DNA from: Winogradskya humida | Lineage (GTDB): Bacteria > Actinomycetota > Actinomycetes > Mycobacteriales > Micromonosporaceae | Direction: 5' to 3' | NCBI RefSeq assembly: GCF_016862215.1 | Contig: NZ_BOMN01000018.1 | Location: 62,001-126,000, forward strand | DNA: 64,000 nucleotides | In this document: piece after piece, positions 43,637 to 52,186 of the stretch | Numbering within the stretch: position 1 is the stretch's first letter | Layout: each line of letters begins with the position of its first letter | Position numbers and translations under genes: made by a program | The notes under the pieces: generated by a model | What the model saw: only the letters and a program-made list of their open reading frames with translations | What the model was told of the DNA's origin: nothing | Database searches by the model: none

Positions 43637-44223
43637 CCCGCTCGGGACACCACACCGATGACGCCACGCATCCACACAGGAGAATCTTCTTCGAGCCTCA
43701 CGCACAACGGCCGAAATCGTCATCGACGGCCATGGGTGAGCCGTGCATTCAGGGAGGAACGTTCAGGACGGGGAGATCAGGCCGTCCACCTGGGGCGATC
43801 TGCAGCTCAAGGCAGGCCCTGAATAACCCTCCCAATAAGCTGAGGCATGATTAGCGTGCGCTTGACAACCGGCGCTCACTTTCATTGCGCCATTCAGGGA
43901 TTCAGCGCAATGAAAGCGCATATCTGAACCCAAGGCGGATGACCTTCGGCCGGTTCCCACGAATGCAAAACATGGCGTCACCGTCCACTGCGGTTCGTCA
44001 TACGGAATCCCGCCGTGCTTCGAGTGCGCCGCCACGAGAGTGCCTATCGGGATTCAGTGCATCACCCACCACGGTGACACCCCGTGTTGTCCGCCGCGTC
44101 AAACAATCATCGACAATCCGGCAGGGCGCAAAAGTCGCAGAAAATTCCACAGCCCTCCTACCGCCGGTCGCGGTCAGCTCGGTCGCCGTCAGCTCCGTCG
44201 CGGTCAGCTCAGTCGCGGTTGGC
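43637..44223. other. Intergenic region around the IS right end
   Basis: Holds the right inverted repeat (43820-43831), a 12-bp hairpin (43879-43916) and the 15-bp tandem repeats near 44166. A 90-codon minus frame (43763-44035) has no recognisable motif and is not accepted as a gene. Confidence 0.45.
43879..43916. repeat. 12-bp perfect hairpin
   Basis: CTTTCATTGCGC at 43879-43890 pairs with GCGCAATGAAAG at 43905-43916 around a 14-nt loop, just outside the IS right end. No U-tract and no gene to terminate; possibly an operator or a remnant end of another element. Confidence 0.6.
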
Positions 44224-44235
44224 TCAGTTGCGGCG
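44166..44235. repeat. 15-bp tandem repeat at the DUF3592 gene 3' end
   Basis: Four units of GGTCGCGGTCAGCTC and variants (44166, 44181, 44196, 44211) plus a partial fifth overlap the stop of the minus-strand DUF3592 gene. Confidence 0.75.
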
Positions 44236-44760
44236 GCGGGCGGAGCTGGCGAGCAAGACGATGCCGGTGATGAGGGTGGTGAGGCGGATGAGGAAGGTGA
44301 TCAGGCCGATCACCGCGACCAGGGCGCCGATGGCGATGATGGCGTAAGGCAGCCAGTCGTGCTCCGGGACGATGCGGGCGGCTTCCGGGTCGTTCGGGCG
44401 GTAGGAGACCGTGACCTGTTTGCCCCGCTCGGGGCGGGTGCTGCTGGTTTCCGGCTCCGTGACCGTGACCTCGCGGCCCTCGGCGGTGGTGAAGGTGTAG
44501 ACCTTTGCGTACATCGTGTGGTTGTCGTTGTTGCGGCTTCGTTCGGCGCCGGTGATCGTGCCTGTGGCGGTGCCGCCGCCGGGGAACGGGACGTGCTGGC
44601 TGTGCCAGAACCAGCCGGCGGCGACGAAGATCAGGCCGATCGCGAGGATCGCCAGGGAGCCGAACAGCCCCGCTCGCTTACGGCCGGGCGTGTCGATGCC
44701 GGCGAGGCCTTCGACGATCAGGGCGCCGCCGGTGGCCGCGCGTGTACCTCTTCCGAACAA
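44224..44760 (-). CDS. DUF3592 membrane protein
   Basis: 178 aa from TTG 44760, chosen because it has AAAGGGC upstream and starts just after the ABC gene; the frame is open further into that gene but antisense-free support is lacking. A membrane helix at ~20-45 (SLAILAIGLIFVAAGWFW) and one or two at the C-terminus (~140-175) bracket an extracytoplasmic domain with TGTITGAERSRN, KVYTFTTAEGREVTV and KQVTVSYRPNDPEAARI, the DUF3592 signature. Function unknown. It is 5 bp from the FHA-ABC transporter stop, probably the same operon. Confidence 0.8.
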   Translation of the reverse strand: MFGRGTRAATGGALIVEGLAGIDTPGRKRAGLFGSLAILAIGLIFVAAGWFWHSQHVPFPGGGTATGTITGAERSRNNDNHTMYAKVYTFTTAEGREVTVTEPETSSTRPERGKQVTVSYRPNDPEAARIVPEHDWLPYAIIAIGALVAVIGLITFLIRLTTLITGIVLLASSARRRN

Positions 44761-44765
44761 CGAAC

Positions 44766-47078
44766 TCAGCCCTTTCGTTTCGGGCGCTGTTCCTGCAGGC
44801 GCAGGATGATGCGGGTGGTCACGATGTAGGCCAGGCCCAATGTCGCGAGCGCGCCCATCGCGAACCACCAGGCCCCCACCGTGTACGTCCACAGGCCGTC
44901 GGTGGGCAGCAGGATGTGGAATGTGCGCAGGTCGACCGTGACGGCTCCGGAAGCGAAACCCCAGCGGGTCGGGCTGAACAGGGCGAGGGCCTGCAGCCAC
45001 GGGCGGCCGCCGATGCTGTAGAGGCCACCGCTGAGGACGAGCTGGGCCATGATGGCGACGACCAGGATGGACATGGTGTGTTCGGCGCGCTGGGCGAGGG
45101 CGCTGGCGAGCAGGCCGGCCATCGCGGCGGTGAACGCGGTCAGGGCGAGGACCACGATCAGTTCGAGGCGGGGGCTCGCGAGGATGACTCCCGAGGCGGG
45201 GAGGTCACGGCCGAGGAGACCCAGCAGGCCCAGGACGATCGCTTGCAGGACGCAGATGATCGCGCTCACGGCGATCTTCGAGCCGAGGTACGCGCCGGAG
45301 CGCAGTCCGATCGCCCATTCGCGCTGGTAGATGGGGCGTTCGGCGACGAGTTCGCGGATGCTGCCGGCCATGCCCATGAAGGCGGCTCCGAGCACCAGGA
45401 TGACCAGCAGCGTCGCCGCGCCGGTCTGGGGTGGGCCCGGTTCCCAGCGCAGGCTCGCCTCGGGTGGGGCGGTCTGCACCACGGCGGCCAGGACGAACGG
45501 GAGGCCGACGAGCATCATCCACTGCCGGCGGTCGGCCAGCAGCAGCGTCGTCGCGCGATGCATGAGCAGGCCGGTCTGGCGCAGCATGCCCTGCTTGGGC
45601 GGGGCGGGGGACGCTGCCTGACCGAAGCGTTCGCGGGTCTTCTGCTGGACCGTGAGCGAGTGCAGGCCGGCCCACTCGGTGGCTTCCTCGCTGAGCGCGC
45701 TGAACGCGTCGGCGTAGTCGCGAGCGCCGAAGTGGTCGAGCAGGCCGGCGGGCGGGCCGAAGTAGGCGACGCGGCCGCCGCGGGCCAGGGCGAGGACGCT
45801 GTGGCAGGCGTCGAGGTGCAGGGTGCTGTGGGTGACGACCACGACGGTGCGGCCGCGGTCGGCGAGGCTGCGGAGCTGGCGCATCACCTCGCGGTCGAGC
45901 AGCGGGTCGAGGCCGGAGGTGGGTTCGTCGAGGTAGAGCAGGGACGGCTCGGTGAGCAGCTCCATCGCGACGGAGGCCCGTTTGCGCTGGCCGCCGGAGA
46001 GGCTGTGGATCGGCAGGTCGCGCTGCTTGGTGAGGTCGAGCTGGGTGAGGACCTCGTCGACGCGCTGGTCGCGTACCGAGGAAGGCACGTCGTCGGGCAG
46101 ACGCAGAGCCGCCGCATAACGCAGGGCCTGGACCAATTGCAGTTGATCGTGCAGGACGTCCTCCTGCGGGACCAGGCCGATGCGGTGGCGCACCTCGTCG
46201 TAGGACGGGTACAGGTCGATGCCGTCGACGTAGACGTGGCCCTCGTCGGCGGCCCGGGCGCCGGTCAGGGCGCGCAGCAGGGTGGACTTGCCGGCACCGC
46301 TGGGACCGATGATCGCGATCAGCGAGCCCGGCGGCACCGAGAACGTGATGTCGGAGATGACGCGGGTCTCGCCGTACCGGACGGTGAGGTTCTGCGCGGC
46401 GAGCGACGTCTCCGGTGCCTCGCCGTGCTCCCGCAGCGCGCCGACGCCGTCGAAGCTGAACGTGGAACGGCCGATGGTGAGCCGGTCGCCGGGCAGCAGC
46501 GACGAGCGGTGCACGGGGTGGCCGTTGACGAACGTGCCGTTGCGGCCGCCGAGATCGGTGACCAGCGCGACGCCGGGCTGCGCCACCGCGACCGTGGCGT
46601 GGTAGCGCGACACGAGCAGGTCGTCGACGATCACGTCGTTGTCCGGCTGGCGGCCGATCGTGAGCGGGCGGCCCGGGAAGGGGTACTGCTCGCGGACCGC
46701 TTCGGGTGCCGCGACGGTGATGGGGGCCATGGCCAGGGAGGTCGGCTCCGCGCCCTCGTCACCGGGGTCACCCGCGTGCACGGTCAGGACCGGCCCGGCG
46801 TCGAAGTTGCCGAGGCGCAGGACGGTCGGGGTGCCGGGCCGCAGGGCGAGCGCGGTGATCCGCTCGGAGCCGAGGTACGTCCCGTTGCGGCTGGTGTCGA
46901 CCACGGTCCACTGGTGGCCGCGCAGCTCGAAGTGGCAGTGTTCGCGGGAGACCCCGTTGTCGCCGAGGACGACCGTGCAGTGGGGGTCGCGGCCGACGAC
47001 GACGCGGCCGTCGCCGGGGAACATCAACTGGTCCGCGCCGGACACGGTTACATAGAGCGGCATCGCCATGGCGAGCAT
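44766..47078 (-). CDS. Double-FHA ABC transporter (Rv1747-like)
   Basis: About 770 aa. Two FHA domains (~5-95 with VVVGRDPHCTVVL and GVSREHCHFE; ~120-205 with LTIGRQPDNDVIV and SRYHATVA) bind phosphothreonine. The nucleotide-binding domain has GPSGAGKST (about 257), LSGGQRKRASVA and LLYLDEPTSGLDP. The C-terminal ~260 residues are an ABC-2/ABCG-type permease with six helices. This order matches mycobacterial Rv1747, a lipid-export transporter regulated by Ser/Thr kinases. Starts at 47078, 47069 or 47063 are all possible; none has a clear ribosome site. Confidence 0.92.
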   Translation of the reverse strand: MLAMAMPLYVTVSGADQLMFPGDGRVVVGRDPHCTVVLGDNGVSREHCHFELRGHQWTVVDTSRNGTYLGSERITALALRPGTPTVLRLGNFDAGPVLTVHAGDPGDEGAEPTSLAMAPITVAAPEAVREQYPFPGRPLTIGRQPDNDVIVDDLLVSRYHATVAVAQPGVALVTDLGGRNGTFVNGHPVHRSSLLPGDRLTIGRSTFSFDGVGALREHGEAPETSLAAQNLTVRYGETRVISDITFSVPPGSLIAIIGPSGAGKSTLLRALTGARAADEGHVYVDGIDLYPSYDEVRHRIGLVPQEDVLHDQLQLVQALRYAAALRLPDDVPSSVRDQRVDEVLTQLDLTKQRDLPIHSLSGGQRKRASVAMELLTEPSLLYLDEPTSGLDPLLDREVMRQLRSLADRGRTVVVVTHSTLHLDACHSVLALARGGRVAYFGPPAGLLDHFGARDYADAFSALSEEATEWAGLHSLTVQQKTRERFGQAASPAPPKQGMLRQTGLLMHRATTLLLADRRQWMMLVGLPFVLAAVVQTAPPEASLRWEPGPPQTGAATLLVILVLGAAFMGMAGSIRELVAERPIYQREWAIGLRSGAYLGSKIAVSAIICVLQAIVLGLLGLLGRDLPASGVILASPRLELIVVLALTAFTAAMAGLLASALAQRAEHTMSILVVAIMAQLVLSGGLYSIGGRPWLQALALFSPTRWGFASGAVTVDLRTFHILLPTDGLWTYTVGAWWFAMGALATLGLAYIVTTRIILRLQEQRPKRKG

Positions 47079-47096
47079 CTTGTCAGTGCCCGGCAA

Positions 47097-47125
47097 GGGG
47101 CGGCGTGCGGGTGGCACGCCGCCCC
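47097..47125 (-). terminator. Hairpin downstream of rhamnogalacturonan lyase gene
   Basis: Perfect 12-bp arms (47097-47108 and 47114-47125, GGGGCGGCGTGC) 17 bp past the lyase stop, before the FHA-ABC start. Confidence 0.75.
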
Positions 47126-47141
47126 TCTCCCCGCCCGGGGC

Positions 47142-48944
47142 CTACATACCGTTGCCGATGAAGAAGCTCGGGTGCGGCGGCTGGTTGTAAGCGGTGTTCT
47201 GCCAGGCCAGAGCCGTGCGGTACTGGGTGTCCTGGAGCAGCGTCGTGATCCGCCGGTCCGTCTGGATCGGCGTCGAGTAGATCCGCAGCGCCGTGTTGTC
47301 GGTTGTCGGCCAGATCACTTCCTCACGCCAGTCACCGAGCAGATCACCGGAGAGTGACGGTGTGGACTTGGTCCCGTTGTTCGAGTGGACGCCGGACGCC
47401 GTCAGCAGCCTCGTGTCGGCGCTCGTGCCGTACTTGTCGATGTGCGTGGCGTCGAGCAGCTCGCGCACCGGGTCGCCGTCCCACCAGGCCAGGAAGTTCG
47501 TCGAGCCGGGCTTGCGACTGGCCACCACGGCACCGGAGGGGCTGCGCACGCCGTCGGCCGCCGCGGACCAGGACTCGGCGCCGGCGCTGCCCGCCCAGAT
47601 GTCGCCGGAGACCCCACGGCCGTTGTCACCGTTGGCGGGGGTCGACCAGATGATCTGACCGGTACGCGCGTCCGCGAACCACGACGACGGTTTGCTGGAG
47701 TCCTCGTCGACCTTGAACTCCTCCAGCCCGGGGCGCGACGGGTCGAGATCGCCGACGTGCATCGCGTCGCCGTGCCCGAGCCCGGTGTTCCACAGCTTCG
47801 CGCCGTTGTCGTCGATCGCCAGCGCGCCGTAGATGATCTCGTCCTTGCCGTCGGCGTCCACGTCCGCGATCGACAGCTGGTGGTTGCCCTGCCCCGCCGT
47901 GCCGGAGTTCGTGGAGCTGCTGCTGTCGAACGTCCAGCGCCGGGTCAGCGTCCCGTTGCGGAAGTCCCACGCGACCACGACGCTGCGGGTGTAGTAGCCG
48001 CGGGCCATGATGATGCTGGGCCGCGACCCGTCGAGATACGCGGTGCCGGCGAGGAACCTGTCGACGCGGTTACCATACGAGTCGCCCCACGACGAGACGG
48101 TCCCGCGCGGCGGCACGTAGTCCACGGTCGACAGCGCCGCGCCGTTGCGCCCGTCGAACACGGTCAGGAATTCCGGCCCGGTGAGGATGTATCCGCTGGA
48201 GTTGCGGTAGTCCGCGCTCGCGGAGCCGATGACCTGCCCGGTGCCCGAGACTGTCGCGTCGGCGGTCTTCATGGCGATCTCCGCGTCACCGTCGCCGTCG
48301 TAGTCGTACACCTGGAACTGGGTGTAATGCGCCCCCGCCCGGATGTTGCGCCCCAGATTGATCCGCCACAACCTGGTCCCGTCGAGCTTGTAACCGTCGA
48401 CGTAGACGGGGTCGGTGACCCCGGACTGCGAATTGTCCTTGGAGTTCAGCGGATCCCACTTGAGCACGAGGTCGAGCTTGCCGTCCCCGTCGAGATCGCC
48501 GACGCTCGCGTCGTTCGCCGCGTAGAGCGAGCTGTTGGGATTCTGGATCGGTACGTCCAGATAGCCGTTCGCGAAATTGAGCGACGCCCCCGAGGCTGCC
48601 TGTTCGACACCCCCGATCACAGCCCGCACTGTGTACGCGGAGCCGGCCGCGGCGCCCGCGTCGAGGTAGTTCGTCGACGCGGTGACCGGCGACGCGGTGA
48701 CCTTCGTGGTCCCGCGGTAGACGTTGAAGCCCACGCCCGCGGGATCGGTCGCCAGCAGCCGCCAGGTCACGAGGTTTCCGGTGCCGGAACGGACGCTGAC
48801 CAGGCCGCGGTCCAGGTTCTCGATCTGCTTGGCGAACAGCTGGGCCGGGGCATCCGCGGATCGGGCTGCTTGCGCGTGGGCCACCGGGGCTATCAGGAAG
48901 CTCGCGCCGAGGACCGCCACGGCCACCGCCGATGTCTTGGGCAT
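47142..48944 (-). CDS. Secreted rhamnogalacturonan lyase (PL11)
   Basis: 600 aa. Signal peptide with MPKTSAVAVAV core and cleavage near AHAQA. The polysaccharide lyase family 11 beta-propeller follows, with many calcium-loop repeats of the type DLDGDGKLDLVLKWDP, DYDGDGDAEIAMK and DVDADGKDEIIYG, plus ENLDRGLVSV at the start and GDWREEVIW near the end, as in Bacillus YesW/YesX. It cleaves the rhamnogalacturonan I backbone of pectin. ATG 48944 has GAGGTGAC directly upstream; the longer frame runs through the promoter. A CebR-like box lies 32 bp upstream of the start. Confidence 0.93.
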   Translation of the reverse strand: MPKTSAVAVAVLGASFLIAPVAHAQAARSADAPAQLFAKQIENLDRGLVSVRSGTGNLVTWRLLATDPAGVGFNVYRGTTKVTASPVTASTNYLDAGAAAGSAYTVRAVIGGVEQAASGASLNFANGYLDVPIQNPNSSLYAANDASVGDLDGDGKLDLVLKWDPLNSKDNSQSGVTDPVYVDGYKLDGTRLWRINLGRNIRAGAHYTQFQVYDYDGDGDAEIAMKTADATVSGTGQVIGSASADYRNSSGYILTGPEFLTVFDGRNGAALSTVDYVPPRGTVSSWGDSYGNRVDRFLAGTAYLDGSRPSIIMARGYYTRSVVVAWDFRNGTLTRRWTFDSSSSTNSGTAGQGNHQLSIADVDADGKDEIIYGALAIDDNGAKLWNTGLGHGDAMHVGDLDPSRPGLEEFKVDEDSSKPSSWFADARTGQIIWSTPANGDNGRGVSGDIWAGSAGAESWSAAADGVRSPSGAVVASRKPGSTNFLAWWDGDPVRELLDATHIDKYGTSADTRLLTASGVHSNNGTKSTPSLSGDLLGDWREEVIWPTTDNTALRIYSTPIQTDRRITTLLQDTQYRTALAWQNTAYNQPPHPSFFIGNGM

Positions 48945-48974
48945 GGTCACCTCACATTGACGTACGTGATTGTA

Positions 48975-48988
48975 CGGGAGCGCTCCCA
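48975..48988. promoter_or_regulatory. CebR/LacI-type operator, rhamnogalacturonan lyase
   Basis: CGGGAGCGCTCCCA differs from the Streptomyces CebR consensus TGGGAGCGCTCCCA at one base. It is 31 bp upstream of the lyase ATG. Confidence 0.75.
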
Positions 48989-49043
48989 CACTGACGCCCA
49001 TTAATCTCCGTGTCAAGATGCCGTAATGATCGAGAAATTGTTT

Positions 49044-49057
49044 TGGAAGCGCTCCCA
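49044..49057. promoter_or_regulatory. CebR/LacI-type operator, SGNH esterase
   Basis: TGGAAGCGCTCCCA differs from the consensus at one base and is 43 bp upstream of the SGNH gene start, on the other side of the divergent promoter region. Confidence 0.75.
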
Positions 49058-49099
49058 TGCCATGATGCGGTCAATTTCCCCTCGTCCGGGAGGACCCCC

Positions 49100-50281
49100 A
49101 TGACCCCACGGAAGAACCCGCGCACCGCCGCTTTGCGCACCGCCGCTTTGCGCACCGCCCGCGCCCTGCGGACCGGTCCCGCCCTGCTGGCTGCGCTCGG
49201 CCTGCTGACTGCCGCGACCGCGACGGCCGTTGTCACGACTGCCGGACCCGCGCAGGCAGCAGCCGGTTGCCGCGTCGACTACGCGACGACCAGCCAGTGG
49301 CCCGGCGGCTTCGGCGCGTCCGTCTCGATCACCAACCTGGGCGACCCGGTCACCGCGTGGTCCCTCGCGTTCGCCTTCCCCTCGGGCCAGACGATCACCC
49401 AGCTCTGGAACGGTGTGGCCACCCAGTCGGGCGCGGCCGTCACGGTCCGCAACGCTGCCTGGAACGGCGCCCTGGCCACCAACGCGACCACGTCATTCGG
49501 CTTCAACGGCTCGGGCACCGGCGCCACCCCGGCATCCTTCTCGCTGAACGGCACCACGTGCACGGGAAGCGTCCCCACGAGCCCACCGACCAGCACTCCG
49601 CCGACCACGACACCCCCCACCACGACGCCGCCGACCACCACGCCGCCGACCACGACACCCCCGCCTGCGGGGCAGCCGGTCAAGATCATGGCGCTGGGTG
49701 ACTCGATCACCGGCTCCCCCGGCTGCTGGCGGGCCCTGCTCTGGCAGAAACTCCCGGCCGCCCAGGTCGACTTCGTGGGTACGCTGCCGGCCCAGGGCTG
49801 CGGCTTCACCTACGACGGCGAGAACGAAGGCCACGGCGGTTTCCTCGCCACCAACGTCGCCGACCAGAACCAGCTCCCGGCGTGGCTCTCGGCGAGCTCC
49901 CCCGACGTCGTCCTGATGCACTTCGGCACCAACGACGTCTGGAGCAACATCCCCGCCGCGACCATCCTGACGGCCTTCACCAAGCTCGTCGGCCAGATGC
50001 GCACCCAGAACCCCGCCATGAAGATCATCGTCGCGCAGATCATCCCCATGAACCCGTCCAGCTGCACCGAATGCGCCCAGCGCGTCGTCACCCTCAACGC
50101 CGCCATCCCGGCCTGGGCGGCGTCCCTCACCACCACGGCCTCCCCGATCACGGTGGTCGACCAGTGGACCGGCTTCGACACGGCCACCGACACCTACGAC
50201 GGCGTCCACCCCGGCGACGCGGGCAACGTCAAGATCGCCAACAAGTGGTACCCCGCGGTCGCCGCCGCCATCACCCGCTGA
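49100..50281 (+). CDS. Secreted CBM2-SGNH carbohydrate esterase
   Basis: 393 aa from ATG 49100 (GGGAGGA upstream). A basic N-terminus with duplicated TAALR, then a hydrophobic signal segment and cleavage near AQAAAG. Residues ~55-155 form a family 2 carbohydrate-binding module (CRVDYATTSQWPGGF, ITNLGDPVTAWSLAF, SFGFNGSG). A PPTTT linker leads to the SGNH hydrolase: GDSIT (block I Ser), GTND (block III) and DGVHP (block V Asp/His). Such CBM2-SGNH proteins deacetylate plant polysaccharide. Divergent from the rhamnogalacturonan lyase with its own CebR-like box. Confidence 0.92.
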   Translation: MTPRKNPRTAALRTAALRTARALRTGPALLAALGLLTAATATAVVTTAGPAQAAAGCRVDYATTSQWPGGFGASVSITNLGDPVTAWSLAFAFPSGQTITQLWNGVATQSGAAVTVRNAAWNGALATNATTSFGFNGSGTGATPASFSLNGTTCTGSVPTSPPTSTPPTTTPPTTTPPTTTPPTTTPPPAGQPVKIMALGDSITGSPGCWRALLWQKLPAAQVDFVGTLPAQGCGFTYDGENEGHGGFLATNVADQNQLPAWLSASSPDVVLMHFGTNDVWSNIPAATILTAFTKLVGQMRTQNPAMKIIVAQIIPMNPSSCTECAQRVVTLNAAIPAWAASLTTTASPITVVDQWTGFDTATDTYDGVHPGDAGNVKIANKWYPAVAAAITR

Positions 50282-50297
50282 CCCTGCCGCTCCACCC

Positions 50298-50326
50298 GCC
50301 CGGGGTGCCGCCACGGCATCCCGGGC
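50298..50326 (+). terminator. Hairpin after SGNH gene
   Basis: GCCCGGGGTGCCG (50298-50310) pairs with 50314-50326 with one mismatch and a 3-nt loop, 17 bp past the stop. Confidence 0.6.
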
Positions 50327-50457
50327 GTCACGGCCACCCCGGCGTCACGGCCACCCCGGCATCACGGGCGTCACGGCGTCACGGGCGTCACGGCATCACG
50401 GCATCACGGCGTCACGGGCGTCACGGGCGTCACGGCGTCACGGGCGTCACGGGCGTT
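50326..50457. repeat. GTCACGGGC-type short tandem array
   Basis: About thirteen copies of 9-10 bp units (GGCGTCACG, GGCATCACG, GGGCGTCACG) fill the gap between two convergent genes. Copies differ irregularly and there are no spacers, so it is not a CRISPR. It ends exactly at the stop of the next gene. Confidence 0.8.
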
Positions 50458-51112
50458 ACGCGTCGGGGCAGTCGTATCCGCCGACGAAGTACACGCACTC
50501 GGTGCGGTCCGAGCGCCGCTCGTCCTGGAGCGCGTTGCGGCCGTCGCGCAGCAGGAACACCGCGCAAACCGCAAGCACGACAGCCAGAACCGCGAAAAAG
50601 CCGGCGGCCCCGCCCGCCCCGCGAATCCCGGCCACCACCGCCACCACCACCGGAATCCCGGCGATCACCAGCCCGGTCCCCAGCATGACGTTGTCAATTC
50701 TTCCGTAGTCGCCGAGGAGCACCGGCGCGGCATCGTGCACCCGGCCGGGCTCGGTGTCGGCCAGGAACGCCAGCATCATCGCGCCGAGCCACACCGCGAC
50801 AACAACCACGACCGGAAACGCCCGGAGCAGAGTCACCACCATCTCGCGCGGGCCCGGCAGCCGGCCCGCAAACCGCGACCGCCCCCACAGCACAACCCCA
50901 ACGAGACCCGCCGCGGCCAGGACGACCGCCACCACGACGCCCACCCGGACGATCAGCCGCGCGGTGCCGTGATCGGTGAACCACTCCGGCGCCAGCCCCA
51001 CCACGAACGCCGGGCTCAGCACGGCCAGCACAGCGACCACCAGCAGGCCGCCACCCACCCCGGCCACCGCAATGCCGCCGGACAACCGCCGCGGTCCCTG
51101 TCCCCCGATCAC
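50456..51112 (-). CDS. Four-helix membrane protein of unknown function
   Basis: 218 aa from GTG 51112. Hydrophobic segments at about 12-40, 50-75, 90-112 and 140-190, rich in Val/Ala, then a polar C-terminal tail ending RTECVYFVGGYDCPDA with two Cys. No family recognised. Isolated on the strand between a repeat block and the lipid kinase gene. Confidence 0.6.
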   Translation of the reverse strand: MIGGQGPRRLSGGIAVAGVGGGLLVVAVLAVLSPAFVVGLAPEWFTDHGTARLIVRVGVVVAVVLAAAGLVGVVLWGRSRFAGRLPGPREMVVTLLRAFPVVVVVAVWLGAMMLAFLADTEPGRVHDAAPVLLGDYGRIDNVMLGTGLVIAGIPVVVAVVAGIRGAGGAAGFFAVLAVVLAVCAVFLLRDGRNALQDERRSDRTECVYFVGGYDCPDA

Positions 51113-51182
51113 CGCCAGACCCTATCCACCACCCCGTCCACAATGCAGCCCCGCCCCGCCCCGCACGGCAATGCACGATACG

Positions 51183-52112
51183 TCAGTGGTCGGGGGTGCC
51201 GGGTGGAGCCATGATGCGCAGGGCGTTGGCGGCGAGGCTGATGCGCAGCGGGGTGTGGCCGGCCGGTTCGCCGTCGACCTCGACGCGGGCGGGGCGGTCC
51301 GTCTCGAGCAGCACCTCGCCGGTCGCCAGGAACGGATCGGTGTGCAGGGTGCGCCGGTGGCCGGTGGCTGCGTTGCGGGCGGTTTCGCGGAGCAACTGCC
51401 AGCGGGTCCGGCCGCCCACCGGATAGGTGACCAGGAGCCGGTCGTCGGCGTGGGCGTCCGCGGTGATCGGGCGGCCGGCGTGGAAGCCGCCGTTGGCGAC
51501 GTACAGCTGGTGGGTGGTGTATTCGTGGGAGCGGCCCTGCGCGCGGACGACGGCGTGCATCGGGCGGTGGCGGGTGAGCAGGGCCAGGGCCGTCAGGGGG
51601 TAGGCGAGGCGGCCGGTGACCCGTTTCAGCGCGGGCGGGGCGGCGACCATGACCTCGGCGGACAGGCCGATGCCGACGTGGTTGGTGAACAGGGTGTCCC
51701 CCGCGATGCCCAGGTCGACGTCGATCACTTTCCCGGACGTCAGCGTGGCGATCGCCTCGGCCAGGTCCAGCGGGACTCCGACCGTACGCGCGAAATTGTT
51801 GGTCGTTCCCAGGGGTAGCAGACCGAGGGCGATGTCGCGGTGGGCGAGCAGGCGGGCCGCCGTGCTGATCGTGCCGTCCCCGCCGCCCGCGACGAGCAGG
51901 TCCGGGCCCTGCGCGATCGCTGCGGCTATCGTCGTCTCGAGGTCTTCCTGCCGATCCCACGGGTACGCCCGGAGCAGCTCGAAGCCGGCGTCGGTCAGCT
52001 GGGCGTGCGCGGTCTCGTAGAGTTGCCGGCCCCGGCGGGAATGCGCGTTGACGATGAGAACCGCCCTGCGGCCGCGCCGGATGGAGTCGGTGAGCTGTTC
52101 CTTCGTGCGCAT
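51183..52112 (-). CDS. Diacylglycerol/sphingosine-type lipid kinase
   Basis: 309 aa. DAGK catalytic domain with AVLIVNAHSRRGRQLYE (nucleotide loop), VAGGDGTISTAA (the GGDGT motif), GLLPLGTTNNFART and the C-terminal YPVGGRTRWQL block. Soluble lipid kinases of this YegS/DgkB type phosphorylate diacylglycerol or related lipids. ATG 52112 has GTAGGG about ten bases upstream; GTG 52118 is the alternative. Confidence 0.92.
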   Translation of the reverse strand: MRTKEQLTDSIRRGRRAVLIVNAHSRRGRQLYETAHAQLTDAGFELLRAYPWDRQEDLETTIAAAIAQGPDLLVAGGGDGTISTAARLLAHRDIALGLLPLGTTNNFARTVGVPLDLAEAIATLTSGKVIDVDLGIAGDTLFTNHVGIGLSAEVMVAAPPALKRVTGRLAYPLTALALLTRHRPMHAVVRAQGRSHEYTTHQLYVANGGFHAGRPITADAHADDRLLVTYPVGGRTRWQLLRETARNAATGHRRTLHTDPFLATGEVLLETDRPARVEVDGEPAGHTPLRISLAANALRIMAPPGTPDH

Positions 52113-52186
52113 CGCCACAGACCCTACCGGTTGCTTGCAGTCAACTGGCGGATGCCGCCACCGGCCCGGCGCCGGACGCTGGCCCG

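Larger units (their letters stand above)
42914..43831. mobile_element. IS5-type element relic with inverted ends
   Basis: GAGGGTTATTCA at 42914-42925 is matched by its exact complement at 43820-43831, giving 12-bp ends of a 918-bp unit, a normal size for IS5-family elements. Inside the left end the minus strand still encodes the C-terminal tail of a transposase (next entry). The rest of the transposase is missing and an unrelated ORF occupies the interior. No target-site duplication is evident. Base composition is less GC-rich than the neighbours. Confidence 0.6.
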
